This document shows, in pieces, positions 44,156 to 56,254 of a stretch of DNA of 64,000 bases (positions are counted from its first letter, which is position 1; each line of letters begins with the position of its first letter). The notes below the pieces were generated by a model. That model had not been told where the DNA came from. It did not search any database and saw only the letters and a program-made list of their open reading frames with translations. Source of the stretch: Salvia splendens (lineage: Eukaryota; Streptophyta; Magnoliopsida; Lamiales; Lamiaceae); contig NC_056032.1 in the NCBI RefSeq assembly GCF_004379255.2, positions 28,741,322 to 28,805,321 of the forward strand. Direction: 5' to 3'. The translations under genes were made by a program, and so were the position numbers.

Positions 44156-46546
44156 ATGAGCAATAGCTCACGGTTTGGATACTGGGGTAATTCATCTGAG
44201 TGGAGGAACGATCTGTTTATTTGGCAAGTCAAGGACACAGCATCTACGGTCACCACCAGATTAGGGTTATCTACGGGAGATCCATTTCCATTTGGTTCAG
44301 GAAGCGACGGAAGTTGGAGTTTGTCGGGAAGGGAGGATCCTGAGTCATCTTCAGAAACAAGTACAGAGGAGGCAGAAATCGGGGACATGGCACACGTAGT
44401 CGATCCAGATCTGGAGATCGGTTCGCTCACTGCCCATCTAGATGGTGAGCCGGCCCAGGCTATAGTGATGAACCCGCGTCAGAGAACCATAGATATCAAA
44501 ATGAATATGTTAGGCATTCTACCGGCATTCTCTGGACGGAGGAATGAGTGTCCGTATGAGTTCTTAAATGAGTTCAGCAAGCTGTGCAGTATTCAGAAAA
44601 GGCCTAACGACACAACAGAGGAGGATTACCGCCTACGTGCAATTTCGTTCGCCTTGAAGGGAGAAGCTAGCACATGGCTACTGAGGCTACCTCCAGATTC
44701 GATTCGTACATGGAGAGATTTCAAGCTGGAATTTCTGGATTACTTTTTCCCATCGAACAAGACGAACGCCCTCAAGAAGGAGATAGTGGAGTGTAAGCAG
44801 GAGTATGATGAGTCTCTGAGTCAATATTGGTCGCGATTCAAGGGGTTGCTGGACGCTTGCCCAAATCACAGAATGATCGAAGCAGAGATTTATAATCTGT
44901 TCTATGAAGGAGCAAACCCTGAGTCAAAGGATTTGATGAATTCCTCGAGCGGGGGAAATTTTATGAAGAAAAAGGGAAGTGACGCGAGAGAGATCTTGGG
45001 GAAGTTGATAGAGGCCAAGAAGGCGTACGACAGCCTGAGGAATGTTATGAGGAGAGGGTCAGCAAATGCGCTGAGAGAACAAGATGACGAAAGAGTCGAG
45101 GCAAGAATAGATAGGCTTGAGAAAGCACTGTTGAATGCAATCGAGAAAACTAACTCACCAGCCTCACAAGAAAAAGAAAAGTCTCCGGGTCCAGGAGAAA
45201 TTTCACCTCAACAATATTACGGTCCTCAAGAAGGAGATTATCAGGCCCAGGTGAATGCAATGGGTAGTTGGAATCCAGATGGGAGTTGGAACCCCGGGAA
45301 ATAGAGGGACGCACCCTGGAGGAACCATCCCAATTTTAGATGGTCTGACAACGATCCGAACCAGCCACCACCGCAACAGAACACCCAGTTGACACATCAA
45401 CTAGAAAGACAAACTAATTGGTCTGGGAGAAATCAGGAGGCGCAGAACAGGTGGAACAACCGGAACCAGGGAGATCACTCTAATTGGGGGAACATGAATC
45501 AGAATCAGGGGAACTCTTATGTGCCTCCACACCAAAGGAACTATACCGGAAATTATCAAAATCCCCAACCTACTTACCAGGGGAATCAAGGGCCGGGAAA
45601 TCAGTATAACAACAGCTCAGGAGGTCAAGGAAACTTTTGCCAGAATCAAGGAAGTGGTCCACATCTGGGTCCAAGACTAAGTTCTGGCCAGTCTAGTTCT
45701 AAACCACCAAGGAATCTAGATGATATGGTACATGATTTAGTCAGTTCTCAACAGTATATGCAGAACAACATGCAGTCCAACAATGACGTGGTGCATAAGC
45801 TCTAGGATGCTCAATTAGAGCAGAAGGCAGCAATGGATATGTTATCAAAACAAATGTCCCAGATCGCAACATCCTTGAGCGAGGTGCGAGGAAACGGAGG
45901 GAAGATTCCTGCCTCAGTAAGGCCGCCAGACAGAGCTAACATCAGTCAAATCACTTTGAGATCTGGGCGTGGCTATGAAGGTCCAGCGATGAGGAAGGAG
46001 GAAGAAACGCCTTCCGTGAAAGACAATGAAAAGAAGGATCTAATTCTTGAGTCCAAGAATTCGGAAGCAGAGGGTTCCAGGAATAGAGATGACCTTCAGG
46101 CAGGTGATCTGGGGAGACCTTTACCAAGTATGACTGAACCATTTTTCCTAGACCCAGAGCCGGAAGTAGAAAATGAAGTACTGGGAAAGGAATCAGGCAA
46201 ACTTCCAGCTGAAGATTCTACAGGTGCAGCGAAACAAGTGAAACCGTTCCCGCACCGAGGAGAGGCTAAGAAAAAAAGGGATGAGCCTGTGGATTTTATG
46301 AACATTTTTGGAAAATTGGAGATCAACTTACCATTTCTGCAAGCTTTGAAATTGCCGGTATTCAGTAAGTTCATCAAGGAATTCATAGCTGGTAAGACCA
46401 GACCCAGTGGCAAGATTCTGATTAGAGAGAATGTGTCGGCAGTGATCCAAAAGCGAAGAATGCCCTCAAAATGCACTGATCCGGGTATGTTTACCTTACC
46501 TATTTCCATCGGTGATGTAGAAATTGAGCATGCCTGTGTGATCTAG
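44156..46546 (+). pseudogene. E3 gag and protease start, broken by TAG codons
   Basis: ATG at 44156 (SNSSRFGYWGNSSEW). A ttcttttcag just upstream looks like a splice acceptor. The Gag core has FLNEFSKLCSIQKRP, RLRAISFALKGEASTWLLRL and WRDFKLEFLDYFFP. An Asn/Gln-rich part (45389-45700) follows, then the Gln-rich segment. Two in-frame TAG codons (45302-45304 and 45803-45805) stand where E1 has Gln. The frame is lost near 46535 by an extra gt exactly at the catalytic Asp codon of protease. No zinc knuckle is seen. Confidence 0.9.
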
Positions 46547-47660
46547 GGGCATCGATAAATGTTTTACCGCTTTCCATTTACAAAAAGCTGGTATGAGTAG
46601 GGATGGTAGACACAAAGGTGGTAATCCAACTGGCGGATAGGTCGTGCATTTGTCCGGAAGGAGTTTTAGAAAATGTTATCGTCAAAGTGCATGATTTTCT
46701 GTATCCGGCCGATTTCCATGTTATTAAAATGAGTGATAATGAATCTGCTGAGTCTAGCAGGTGGTTCTAGGAAGACCTTTCCTCCGTACCGCCAAGACCA
46801 TAATTGATGTTTTTGATGGGACCATATGCCTGGACTCTAATGGGGAGAAATATATGTTTAGCATAGATGAGGCACTGAGGAAACCGCTAGATGTTGAAAA
46901 TTTGCATGCTATCGATGTTATTAATCCCTTGGTCAAGGAATATCTTGAGACTGAGTTGATGCAGGAGTAGGTTGTTAATTCAGAATAAAGTCACTCTATT
47001 GACAGAGAGGTAGCTGGATCAATGCATACAAGGGAATTATCGGATGAAGAGCTGGCCGAAGCTATTTCAGAGTTCTGCCCGAATCCGGAGTCAGCTAGGT
47101 CAAGAGGATCAGCTTATGTGGCTAGTATGGAAAATACTCCCAGGTCTGGGAAGGGAATGAAAACTGATGAAGGAAATGATCCATTGCCCCAGGAAACAAG
47201 CACTCCCAAGAAAGAATTGAAGACGCTTCCACCAGGACTCAAGTATGCTTATCTGGAAGAAAATGAGACTTTCCCGGTCATCGTCAATAGCAACTTGACC
47301 GAGGAACAGGAAAACGAGTTGCTTGAGGTAATCAGAAGGAATAAGAAGGCGATAGGATTGACTCTCTCAGACCTAGTAGGAATCAGTCCTGATCTTTGCA
47401 TGCACCACATTAGGCTGGAGGAAAGTGAAAAAGCCTGTAGAGACCCCCAACGTAAGCTGAATCCAAACATGAGAGATGAAGTTCTGAAGGAAGTTTTGAA
47501 ACTGCTTTCGCTGGGTATCATTTACTCTATTCCAGATAGTGAATGGGTTAGCCCGGTTCATATGGTACCTACAAAGTCAGGGATACAGGTAGTTAAGAAT
47601 GATAAGAATGAATTGGTGCCGACTCAACTTGTCACTGGGTGGAGGATGTGCATCGATTAA
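46547..47660 (+). pseudogene. E3 protease remainder and RT N-terminal part
   Basis: After the frameshift the sequence reads LGASINVLPLSIYKKLV, then a TGA, then another frameshift near 46755, then 46761-46970 (LGRPFLRTAKTIIDVFDG) ending in TAG where E1 has CAG-type Gln. 47022-47660 carries the linker and the RT fingers (WVSPVHMVPTKSGIQ) and stops at TAA where Tyr of DYRKLN is expected. Confidence 0.88.
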
Positions 47661-49228
47661 AGGAAATTGAATGAAGCAACCAAGAAAGATCATTTTCCTT
47701 TACCTTTCATTGATCAGATGCTAGATAGGTTGGCTGGAAAACAATATTTTTGTTTCCTTGACGGATATAGTGGATACTTCCAGATCTATGTAGATCCCGA
47801 AGATCAAGAGAAGACTACATTTACTTGCCCTTTTGGCACGTACGCTTATAGAAGGATGTCGTTTGGGCTGCGCAATGCGCCAGGCACTTTTCAACGCTGC
47901 ATGATGAGCATCTTCTCGAATCTGGTGGAGGATTGTATCGAGATTTTCATGGATGATTTCACCGTATATGGGAACTCTTTCGATTCCTGTTTAGCAAGTT
48001 TGGACGTAGTATTAAGTAGATGTTGGGAGAAGAATTTAGTCCTCAACTTTGAAAAATGTCACTTCATGGCACCCAAGGGAATCGTCCTGGGGCATGTAGT
48101 CTCAGAGAAGGGCATACAGGTGGACCCAGCAAAGGTCGATGTGATTTCGAAATTGCCTTACCCTACGAATCAGAAAGAAGTTAGGGGATTCCTAGGGCAT
48201 ACGGGGTTTTATAGAAGATTCATAAAGGATTCCGCGAAGATTGCTCAGCCGCTCACCCATATGTTCCATAATGATGTTGATTTCGTTTTCGGCGAGGAGT
48301 GTTGGGAGGCTTTTCAACTACTGAAAGATAAATTAGTATCTGCCCCTATTATCAGAGCACCTGATTGGAGTCTGCCGTTTGAAATTGAAGCAAGCGACTA
48401 CGCAGTGGGGGCGGTACTAGGTCAAAAATCGATGGTAAAAGTTACGTGATCTTCTATGCCTCAAAGACACTCAACCAGGCCCAGAAAAACTATGACACCA
48501 CTGAAAAGGAAATGTTAGCCGTTGTGTATTCATTTGAGAAATTTCGACCATACTTACTGGGGCCGAGAGTGATTGTTTTTACCGACCACGCGGCTATCAA
48601 GTACTTGGTGGTGAAGAAGGAGTCCAAGCCAAGGTTAATCTGTTGGGTGTTACTGTTGCAGGAATTTGATTGGGAAGTCAAAGATAAGAAGGGGACAGAG
48701 AATAGAGTGGCCGACCATCTGAGTAGAATTTTCCAGGGGGAAACAGACGAAGCTATACCTGATGCATTCCCTGAGGAGCATCTGTACTACATAGGGAAAA
48801 TTCCTAGACCTATCAGCTGGGAAGCGATAATGGTGATAACAGGTCCAGGAGATACTGAGAGAGGAAAGTGTCAGCTAAATGCCGAGCCATGGTTCGCGGA
48901 CCTGGCAAATTACTTAGTCACAGGAGAGGTGCCCAGTTCACAAGAAATTTCCCAGGCCCAGAAGATGAAGCTCAAAAGCGAGGCAAAATATTATTTATGG
49001 GACGATCCTTACTTGTGGAGGATGGGAGCTGACCAGGTAATTCGGAGATGTATCCCCGAATGGGAACAGAGGGACGTGCTGAATCATTGCCATACGTTGG
49101 CATGTGGAGGTCATTTTGGACCGAGGAAGACGGCGAGGAAAGTCCTAGACAGTGGATTTTATTGGCCTTCACTACACAAGGACGCTTTTGAATTCTGTCA
49201 GAACTGTGAAAGGTGCCAGCAAACATGA
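47661..49228 (+). pseudogene. E3 RT palm, RNase H and integrase zinc region
   Basis: 47667-48449 has FCFLDGYSGYFQIY and IFMDDFTVYG and the RNase H start ([12 protein letters not shown]). A one-base loss near 48425 shifts to 48446-49228 ([29 protein letters not shown]). Integrase His and Cys ligands ([21 protein letters not shown]) are intact. TGA at 49226-49228 replaces a Gly codon. Confidence 0.9.
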
Positions 49229-50194
49229 GGAATTTCTAAGCGAGATGAAATGCCGCAAGTCCCAGTGATTGTCTGCGAGATTTTCGACGTCTGGGGGATG
49301 GATTTCATGGGTCCATTTCTATCTTCATACGGGAATACATACATACTTGTGGCAGTTGACTATGTTTCAAAATGGATAGAAGCCAAGGCTACCACATCTT
49401 GTGAAGCCAAGAAGGTGGCCAAGTTTCTTAGGGCTAACATTTTTAACAGATACGGAGTGCCGCGTGCGATTATTTCTGACCAAGGGACGCACTTTCATAA
49501 CAGAACAATAGAAGCTCTGATGAGGAAATACGGGGTCCACCATAGGCTTTCTACCCCGTATCATCCTCAGTCTAATGGACAGGTCGAGATCTCCAACAGG
49601 GAGATAAAGGCGATATTGGAAAAGACAATGAATCCGTCAAGGAAGGACTGGAGTAAGAGACTTGGAGATGCGTTGTGAGCCTACCGGACAACATACAAAA
49701 TGCCTATTGAAATGTCGCCCTACAGGCTGGTTTTTGGCAAGATGTGCCATCTGCCTATAGGAGTGGAGCACAGAGCATACTGGGCGGTCAAGGAGATTAA
49801 TATGAGACCACAATCTTGTGAGGAAGAGCGGAAATTGCAACTTCAAGAGTTGGAAGAATTGAGACTGGAGTCATATGAGTCTGCAATGTGGTACAAAGAG
49901 AAGACAAGGCTCTGGCATGATAAAAATATTCGGGTCAAGGAACTCCAAGTAGGGCAGAGGGTGCTCCTTTTCCAATCCAGGCTCAAGCTGATGCCTGGGA
50001 AGCTAAAGTCTAAATGGGTCGGGCCATACACTGTTGTTAGCCTTCGAGCAAACGGAGCTGTGGAGATTCAGAGCAGTGCCTCAAACTCTACTCCTTTCCT
50101 TGTGAATGGTCATCGGGTAAAGGTTTTTAGGGATAACTCTGAGTTGTGCGTAGTGGAGGAAGTTCCACTACGCGCACTCTCTGTTATCGCCTAA
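49229..50194 (+). pseudogene. E3 integrase core and C-terminal domain
   Basis: [19 protein letters not shown] and [10 protein letters not shown] show the D,D-E residues. TGA at 49676-49678 replaces Trp of E1. 49700-50194 is the C-terminal domain ([21 protein letters not shown]). The end VVEEVPLRALSVIA corresponds to the E1 integrase end. Confidence 0.9.
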
Positions 50195-50786
50195 TCGGTC
50201 TGATAAGTAAGTGCCTTCGACGAAGTCCTAGGTCAGGTAAATGGAAATGCATTTTCAACCTATACACTGAACTAGGGGATCTCGAAGAGCACTCAATTGA
50301 ATGTGTAAATAGTTTAATTGCATTTCTAAATGAAAAAAAATGTCAAACAAAAGAAAAACTCTAATATTCCAAAAATATTTTCGAAACACCAGGCTCCTTA
50401 GGGAAATTGTTTTGTCACAGTTGAATCCTTGACCTGGGAACCTGGCAATTCATTTTTGTTGTTTTTTATCTAAGTGTGCTGTTGCAGAGGAGAGCGTTTA
50501 CATGGGGCAGAGAGTTTTAGTTTGGGAGGGAAGTGGTACAGTTCAAATTTCAAAATTACACTTTATGGGAAGGCGTACGGTTGCTGACCTCATGCCTGCA
50601 ACCGCCTGCAAACTGTTCCTATCCCTATCTAAAACACCAATTTTCCCTCCTTATTCTTTATTTCTCAAACCAAACTCTCTCTCACTCTTAAAATCCCCAA
50701 ATTTTTCTCTCACAATATTCATATTTTTCTAACCCTAATCAGAAATTTTCTCCCAAGTTCTTGACAAGATTTTGCAGATTCGGGCC
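50195..50786 (+). other. E3 spacer between integrase and env-position ORF
   Basis: AT-rich, no ORF. It ends with ttttgcag just before the ORF ATG, a possible splice acceptor for a subgenomic RNA. Confidence 0.55.
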
Positions 50787-53285
50787 ATGGAGAATAAATT
50801 TGACGCAGGGAAACCCACCACATCTGCCGATTCCGGTGCGGCGACGTTCATGTCGGATTTGGTGCAGAAATTCGGCAGTACAGAAGAAGCAATGAAGGCC
50901 TTCGCCTTGTTTATGATGATGATGGAGAACGTAAAACCTACCGCGTCGACAACCACCGCAACACCACCACCGCCGATTCCGAAAGATCCGATGGTCCAAT
51001 CTTCTGTTATACATACAGGAGCCAAACCGTCCACCAGTGCTTCCAAGAAAGACGCTGTAGTAGGCGAAGAACAGAGTCAAGAGACGGATCTGGTTGCGGG
51101 GTTGGAACAAATGGCGGTTGGTGATCAAAGGTTAGCACATGTCGTTGAGGGGGAAGCCCCTGTTATTTCTGCAAGTGTTTGTGAGGGGGAAACCCCTGTT
51201 TCTGCTGATGGTGTTTCGGAGGGGGAAACCCCTGTTATTTCTGGGAAGGTTGTTGAGGGGGAAACCCCTGAAAGGTTTGTGGGCGGTGAAGCCCTAATTT
51301 CTGACAGATTGGTTGTTGAGGGGGAAACCCTTGTCTACATTGAGGGGGCGACCCCTAGTTTGTCTGAGGGAATAGAGACCACTGTTCTTGATGAAGTTTC
51401 AGAGCCTAAGGAGAGCAGGCTCAAGTTGGTGATCGATCTGGAAGAAAATCCCGTGGGCGCGGACTCACCGGTGGATAAGAGAGAGGCCAGGCATAAGGCC
51501 CGACGAAACCTACGGGACGAAATCGAGGATCTCACTATACCCGCAGAGGTGGGAAGCCTAGCACCGGGAACTGAGGGCGTGCAAGCAAAGGATACCCCTA
51601 GGTTTGGAGGGAAAGAAGACGAAGCAGAGGAGCACCGCTTGGCAGCAGAGCGAAAAAAGAAGGGCAAACATGCTGCTACTTCCCGGGTCAAGTAGTCCAG
51701 GCAGACTCAGGAGGGCAAATCTGTGGAAGCTCAACTCCCAGCCCATACTAAGGTTCCCTTCGCCAAGGAACCAGTCGGCCCTCCTTCGTCTTGTGAATCC
51801 GAGGAAGAAGATATAGAAGAGTCAGAGGAAGTGTTGAATTTTGAGCCAGCTGAAGTCTGGATAACGAAAGGTTTATTGGAAGCCATGGGAAAGTTTGAGG
51901 ATCTCAAACGAACGGCCACATATAAGGAACGGTGTAGTTAGGGAAAACTAGCAAAGTCCGGGAAACGGTATGTTCGGGTGGAATTAGAGGAGATAGACTC
52001 CGACGAGGAGTTTCATCAGTACATTGGCACCATAGGGTTCGATTGGCTTCTTAAGCATAGTGACGCGGAAATGCCAACAGTACTTTCCTGGGAGTTTTTC
52101 TCCACCTTCCGCCTGAAGCCCACCACTGATTTGGATGCAGATTCAATTACCTTTCGCCTTTTTACTGAAGAACATGAAATGAGTCTTAGAGAATGGTCCC
52201 TCAGGATGGGCTTGTTCACACGTGCAGAGGATGAGGACGGTATCTGGAATGAGCGCGTGGTGGGACCACCGAAGTACACGCCCGGATTCAAGCCGCAATC
52301 TGCTTGGGAGTTTGTTACGCATCTGAAATTGGGACAGTTCAAGACTAGCTACTCGAAAGCCTTCCATATCGACAACCGAATCATGCGCTTCGCTTTGACG
52401 TTCATTAGCTACAACTTGATGGGGACCGCCAATTCTGCTTTGACCACAGCCGACCTTTATTTCACATGGTGCATGGCCAAGGGCGTAAAGGTGCATCTGG
52501 GTTATTGGTTAGCCCAGGCCTGCCATCAGATGGCCGCAAATCCTTCCCGTCACATGTACACGTGCCTCTTTCTAGGTGCCTACCTCCAGCGAAACTCGAT
52601 AATGAAGATTGCCAAATCTGCGCCTGGGGTAGTGATGTGTGAGCCTCCGGAGCTTTTCAGTGTGGATTACTTTTTCAACAAAGGCTTGTTATACATGCAC
52701 GGGAAAGATGTTTGCTTCTATGAGGTCGGTAGAGCGGAACCCCTAGTTAAGCTGGAATAGGATATTGTCGAAGCTGTTGCCAGTGTTGAGTACGAGGAGA
52801 TGAAAAAGGAAGTGGGTGTGATGCAAACGAAGCTCAGTGACGTCCGGAAGGAGATGACCGAGATGGGGAAAGAACTCGGCGGTGTCAGGGAGGAGATGCT
52901 GGCCCTCAAAGGGCACATCACTGTTTTGGTGGGAAAGTCATCTACATAGAACGATCGTATGGCGGAGGCCGTCAACTTGATGATGATGATGACAAAGTGG
53001 CTGAAGGAGAAATTTCTCGAGCCCCAAATGAAATTGCCAGCTGGACCCATAGGTGTGTCCAAGCCGCAAGGGCAAGGAAGTTCTTCCATCCAGCATCCCC
53101 CACCAGCGTCCAAGCCCTTGACAGCCCCGTCTGCAGCGAAGCCCGTATCAGTTAAGAAGCCAGTGTCTAGACCGAATGCGAAGGAGGAGGATAAGCCGGA
53201 GTCGCCGGCGAGGAAGAAAGCAAAAGTAACCCGACCCTACGTACCACCCCAGTTTGGTTCCCGAGGGGGCCAAACCCAGAATTGA
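50787..53285 (+). pseudogene. E3 env-position ORF with ATHILA ORF-1-like core
   Basis: One frame of 833 codons from ATG at 50787 to TGA at 53283, interrupted by four TAG codons (51693-51695, 51939-51941, 52758-52760, 52947-52949) and no frameshift. The N-terminal third has Pro/Thr-rich and EGETP repeats (51148-51356). The conserved core (about 51960-52755: FDWLLKHSDAEMPTVLSWEFF, HLKLGQFKTSYSKAFHIDN) matches the family annotated as Arabidopsis retrotransposon ORF-1 (ATHILA), as I recall it. A heptad-rich coiled coil follows (about 52785-52940). The tail is Pro/Lys-rich with a basic RKKAKVTRP. No signal peptide or membrane segment is evident, so calling it an envelope is not supported here. Confidence 0.85.
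51148..51356 (+). repeat. Six GGGG-GNRA-CCCC hairpin repeats in the E3 ORF
   Basis: Units at 51148, 51184, 51220, 51256, 51319 and 51343, each aggggNNNNcccct with loops gaag, gaaa, gaaa, gaaa, gaaa and gcga. One stem has a mismatch. They encode E-G-E-T-P-like motifs. Confidence 0.85.
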
Positions 53286-54114
53286 AACCCCCTTTTGACC
53301 AAGTAACTTTACTTTCGGTTTTCTTTTATCTTTTTTCAGTTTTATTATTATGTTTGTTTGCTTGCTGTTTGTGTTATGCGTTTGTTTTATCCAGCATGCG
53401 GTGTGTTGTATATATTTGTCTGCGCCTATATGTGTCTTCTCCCGCTTAGCCTAATTTTTGGTAAAAGTGTGAGAAGTTTGTGTTTCTTTTAGGCATGTTG
53501 TGGTTTTTGTTCTGTTGTATTTTCTCCCACTTAGCACCTTGCTCAGTCTAAGTGTGAGAAGTTAGTATCGTTTGTGCGTGTTTGTTGTTATGTGTTTTGT
53601 TGTGTTCTGTTTGTACTACTCTGTTTCCCCCCTTCACTAGGATAGCTTGGGGACAAGCCTGAGTGAAGTGGGAGGGGGAGGGAATAGTACAGTTGTGTTT
53701 AATGTGAATAGGTGTCCTTAGGTCTAGGATTTTGATTTGTGTGTCGCATGGGCTAGTGAATACAATACGGAAAGATTCTCTTAGTAAGAGCAATTGAAGA
53801 TATGATGCATGTCAACTTTGAGGCCTTTTTCCTTAATAAGTTGAAGTCCGTTTGAATGAAGTAAGGACGATAGATGATGCCTTAGATGATCTAGTTGTGA
53901 AGCCCCACTATAAATGTGAGTTATAAGAAATGTGAGTTATAAGCCTATACACTTTGAGCTAACTTGTATAAAAAGGGGCCACCACTTGATGCTTAGGGAG
54001 TAGAGTCAGAAGGAGAAAAAATAAAAAATGGGTCCTGGATGTATAAGCTGGACGAAGTCCAGGGAATGGAGGTATAAGCTGGACGAAGTCCAGGGGAAAA
54101 AATATATATATATT
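53286..54114 (+). other. E3 3' untranslated region, left part
   Basis: No ORF. Two similar copies of a segment with ctcccgcttagc/ctcccacttagc and taagtgtgagaag lie near 53440 and 53523. A purine tract (gaagtgggagggggaggg) is at 53665-53682. Two hairpins ctggac-gaa-gtccag are at 54048-54062 and 54079-54093. The stretch ends in the (TA)n where element A begins. Confidence 0.6.
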
Positions 54115-54289
54115 TATAGGGTAGCGATCAAGGTATAACTAATCTTAAGTGTATAACTAGAGAACAAATCTCAGCCACACATCTTAATGAAATAAATATT
54201 AATTATTTTAATAATGTAAAATAGGCCACGGGTATTTTTAGAAATTAAATTATCAAATTTAAATGAATTACGCAGATTCCTTTCATTCT

Positions 54290-54480
54290 CATTATGAAAA
54301 CGGCATTCTCCCCCGGCGACTCGCTGTTCTTCACCGATGAAGGCGGCGACGATGTAGGCTCCGCCACCGAACTCATCATCCGCCTCCACCCTACCAACAC
54401 CACGCTCAAACCTTCAACCTGTGCAGCGGGCGCAAGGCTCCCCGGTGCATTCGCCACGTTACAGCGGCAGTTAGCAATTG
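54290..54480. other. GC-rich gene-like fragment in element A
   Basis: A GC-rich island in AT-rich surroundings, open on both strands. I do not recognise the protein in either direction. It is probably captured coding or 5' sequence. Confidence 0.35.
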
Positions 54481-54984
54481 CAACTCATCCATATTTCGTC
54501 AATTATTTGATCTCATCTGCAAGATCTGATCTCAATAAGAAAGAACTATGGTGGATTCATGCGATTTATGCTATTCAAATTAAGATTACTATGAAATTGA
54601 TCATTTGCACTGTTCATAGAATCGAACATTTTGATCGATTCTAGTTTGTGATAGCACCTCGTTAATGGCGATTCTAGTTTGTGATACATGGCTATAATTT
54701 CATTGGATGATTATTGTAAATTGTAAGTATGAACTATTTTGGTATTGTTTGATCTACGCAGCTGAAAATTGTATGTTGTGATTGGAATACAAGTAGGAAT
54801 TTGTGTGCGTGTGAATTGTATGATTTGCAAGATTCGCAGTTTGTTAAGCACTTGTGAATTGCATATCTGCAAGATTATGAAGATGAAGCTAAAAAAAATT
54901 GCACAAATTAAGAGGAATCGAGCAAAAAGTAGCTTAATTATTCAGCAAAGGCAAATGGATTTCGATACCTTCCAATTCATAACC

Positions 54985-56040
54985 CTGAAATACATCACTC
55001 TTAGCATGATTTTACTTCACTCTTGTTTACAAAACACATCACTCTTATTTTGATTTTACTTCACTCTTGTTCACAAAACACATCACTCTTATTCTGATTT
55101 TACTTCACTCTTGTTCACAAAACACATCACTCTTATTCTGATTTTACTTCACTCTTGTTCACAAAACACTTCACTCTTGTTCAGAAAACACTTCACTCTT
55201 ATTCACAAAACACATCACTCTTATTCTGATTTTACTTCACTCTTGTTCACAAAACACATCACTCTTATTCTGATTTTACTTCACTCTTGTTCACAAAACA
55301 CATCACTCTTATTCTGATTTTACTTCACTCTTGTTCACAAAACACTTCACTCTTGTTCAAAAAACACTTCACTCTTGTTCACAAAACACATCACTCTTAT
55401 TCTGATTTTACTTCACTCTTGTTCACAAAACACATCACTCTTATTCTGATTTTACTTCACTCTTGTTCACAAAACACTTCACTCTTGTTCAGAAAACACT
55501 TCACTCTTGTTCACAAAACACATCACTCTTATTCTGATTTTACTTCACTCTTGTTCACAAAACACATCACTCTTATTCTGATTTTACTTCACTCTTGTTC
55601 ACAAAACACATCACTCTTATTATGATTTTACTTCACTCTTGTTCACAAAACACTTCACTCTTGTTCAGAAAGCACTTCACTCTTGTTTACAAAACACATC
55701 ACTCTTATTCTGATTTTACTTCACTCTTGTTTACAAAACACATCACTCTTATTCCGATTTTACTTCACTCTTATTTACAAAACAAATCACTCTTTTACTT
55801 AACTCTTGTTTACAAAACACATCACTCTTATTGTTAATTTACTTCACTCTTGTTTACAAAACATGTCACTCTTATTGTGATTTTACTTCACTCTTGTTTA
55901 CAAAACACATCACTCTTATTCTGATTTTACTTCACTCTTGTTTACAAAACACATCACTCTTATTCTGATTTTACTTCACTCTTGTTTACAAATTACATCA
56001 CTCTTATTCTTATTTTACTTCACTCTTGTTTACAAAACAC
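54985..56040. repeat. 44-bp satellite array in element A
   Basis: About 20 copies of a unit containing cacaaaacacatcactctt and attctgattttacttcactcttgtt. Shorter inserted units (acttcactcttgttcagaaaac type) create a higher-order pattern. The right third uses tttac in place of ttcac. Because 44 is not a multiple of 3, the reading frame rotates and gives long meaningless ORFs. Confidence 0.95.
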
Positions 56041-56254
56041 AAAGAACAACACATAAATATGAAGTGATCTAATTCCAAACTCAAGCACCATCAAGATTCA
56101 AGAAATCAAATTCTCATAATAGTAGTGATCAAAAATATATGCCAGTGCAGTAAACACAAAATTGAAGCAAATTAAGTACATTATTTAGCAACAATTATCC
56201 AAAACTGAAACTCTAATCAACAAAAATCAATGATTTATGTGAGCATGGAAGTAG

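Noticed and set aside
55111..55837. Overlapping ORFs with repeating Thr/Leu/His-rich peptides
   Set aside because: They are produced by the 44-bp satellite, whose length rotates the frame each unit. There is no start context and no non-repeat coding sequence.
54985..56040. Array resembling a CRISPR by eye (regular repeats)
   Set aside because: There are no unique spacers. The units are contiguous, and the setting is a plant transposon.
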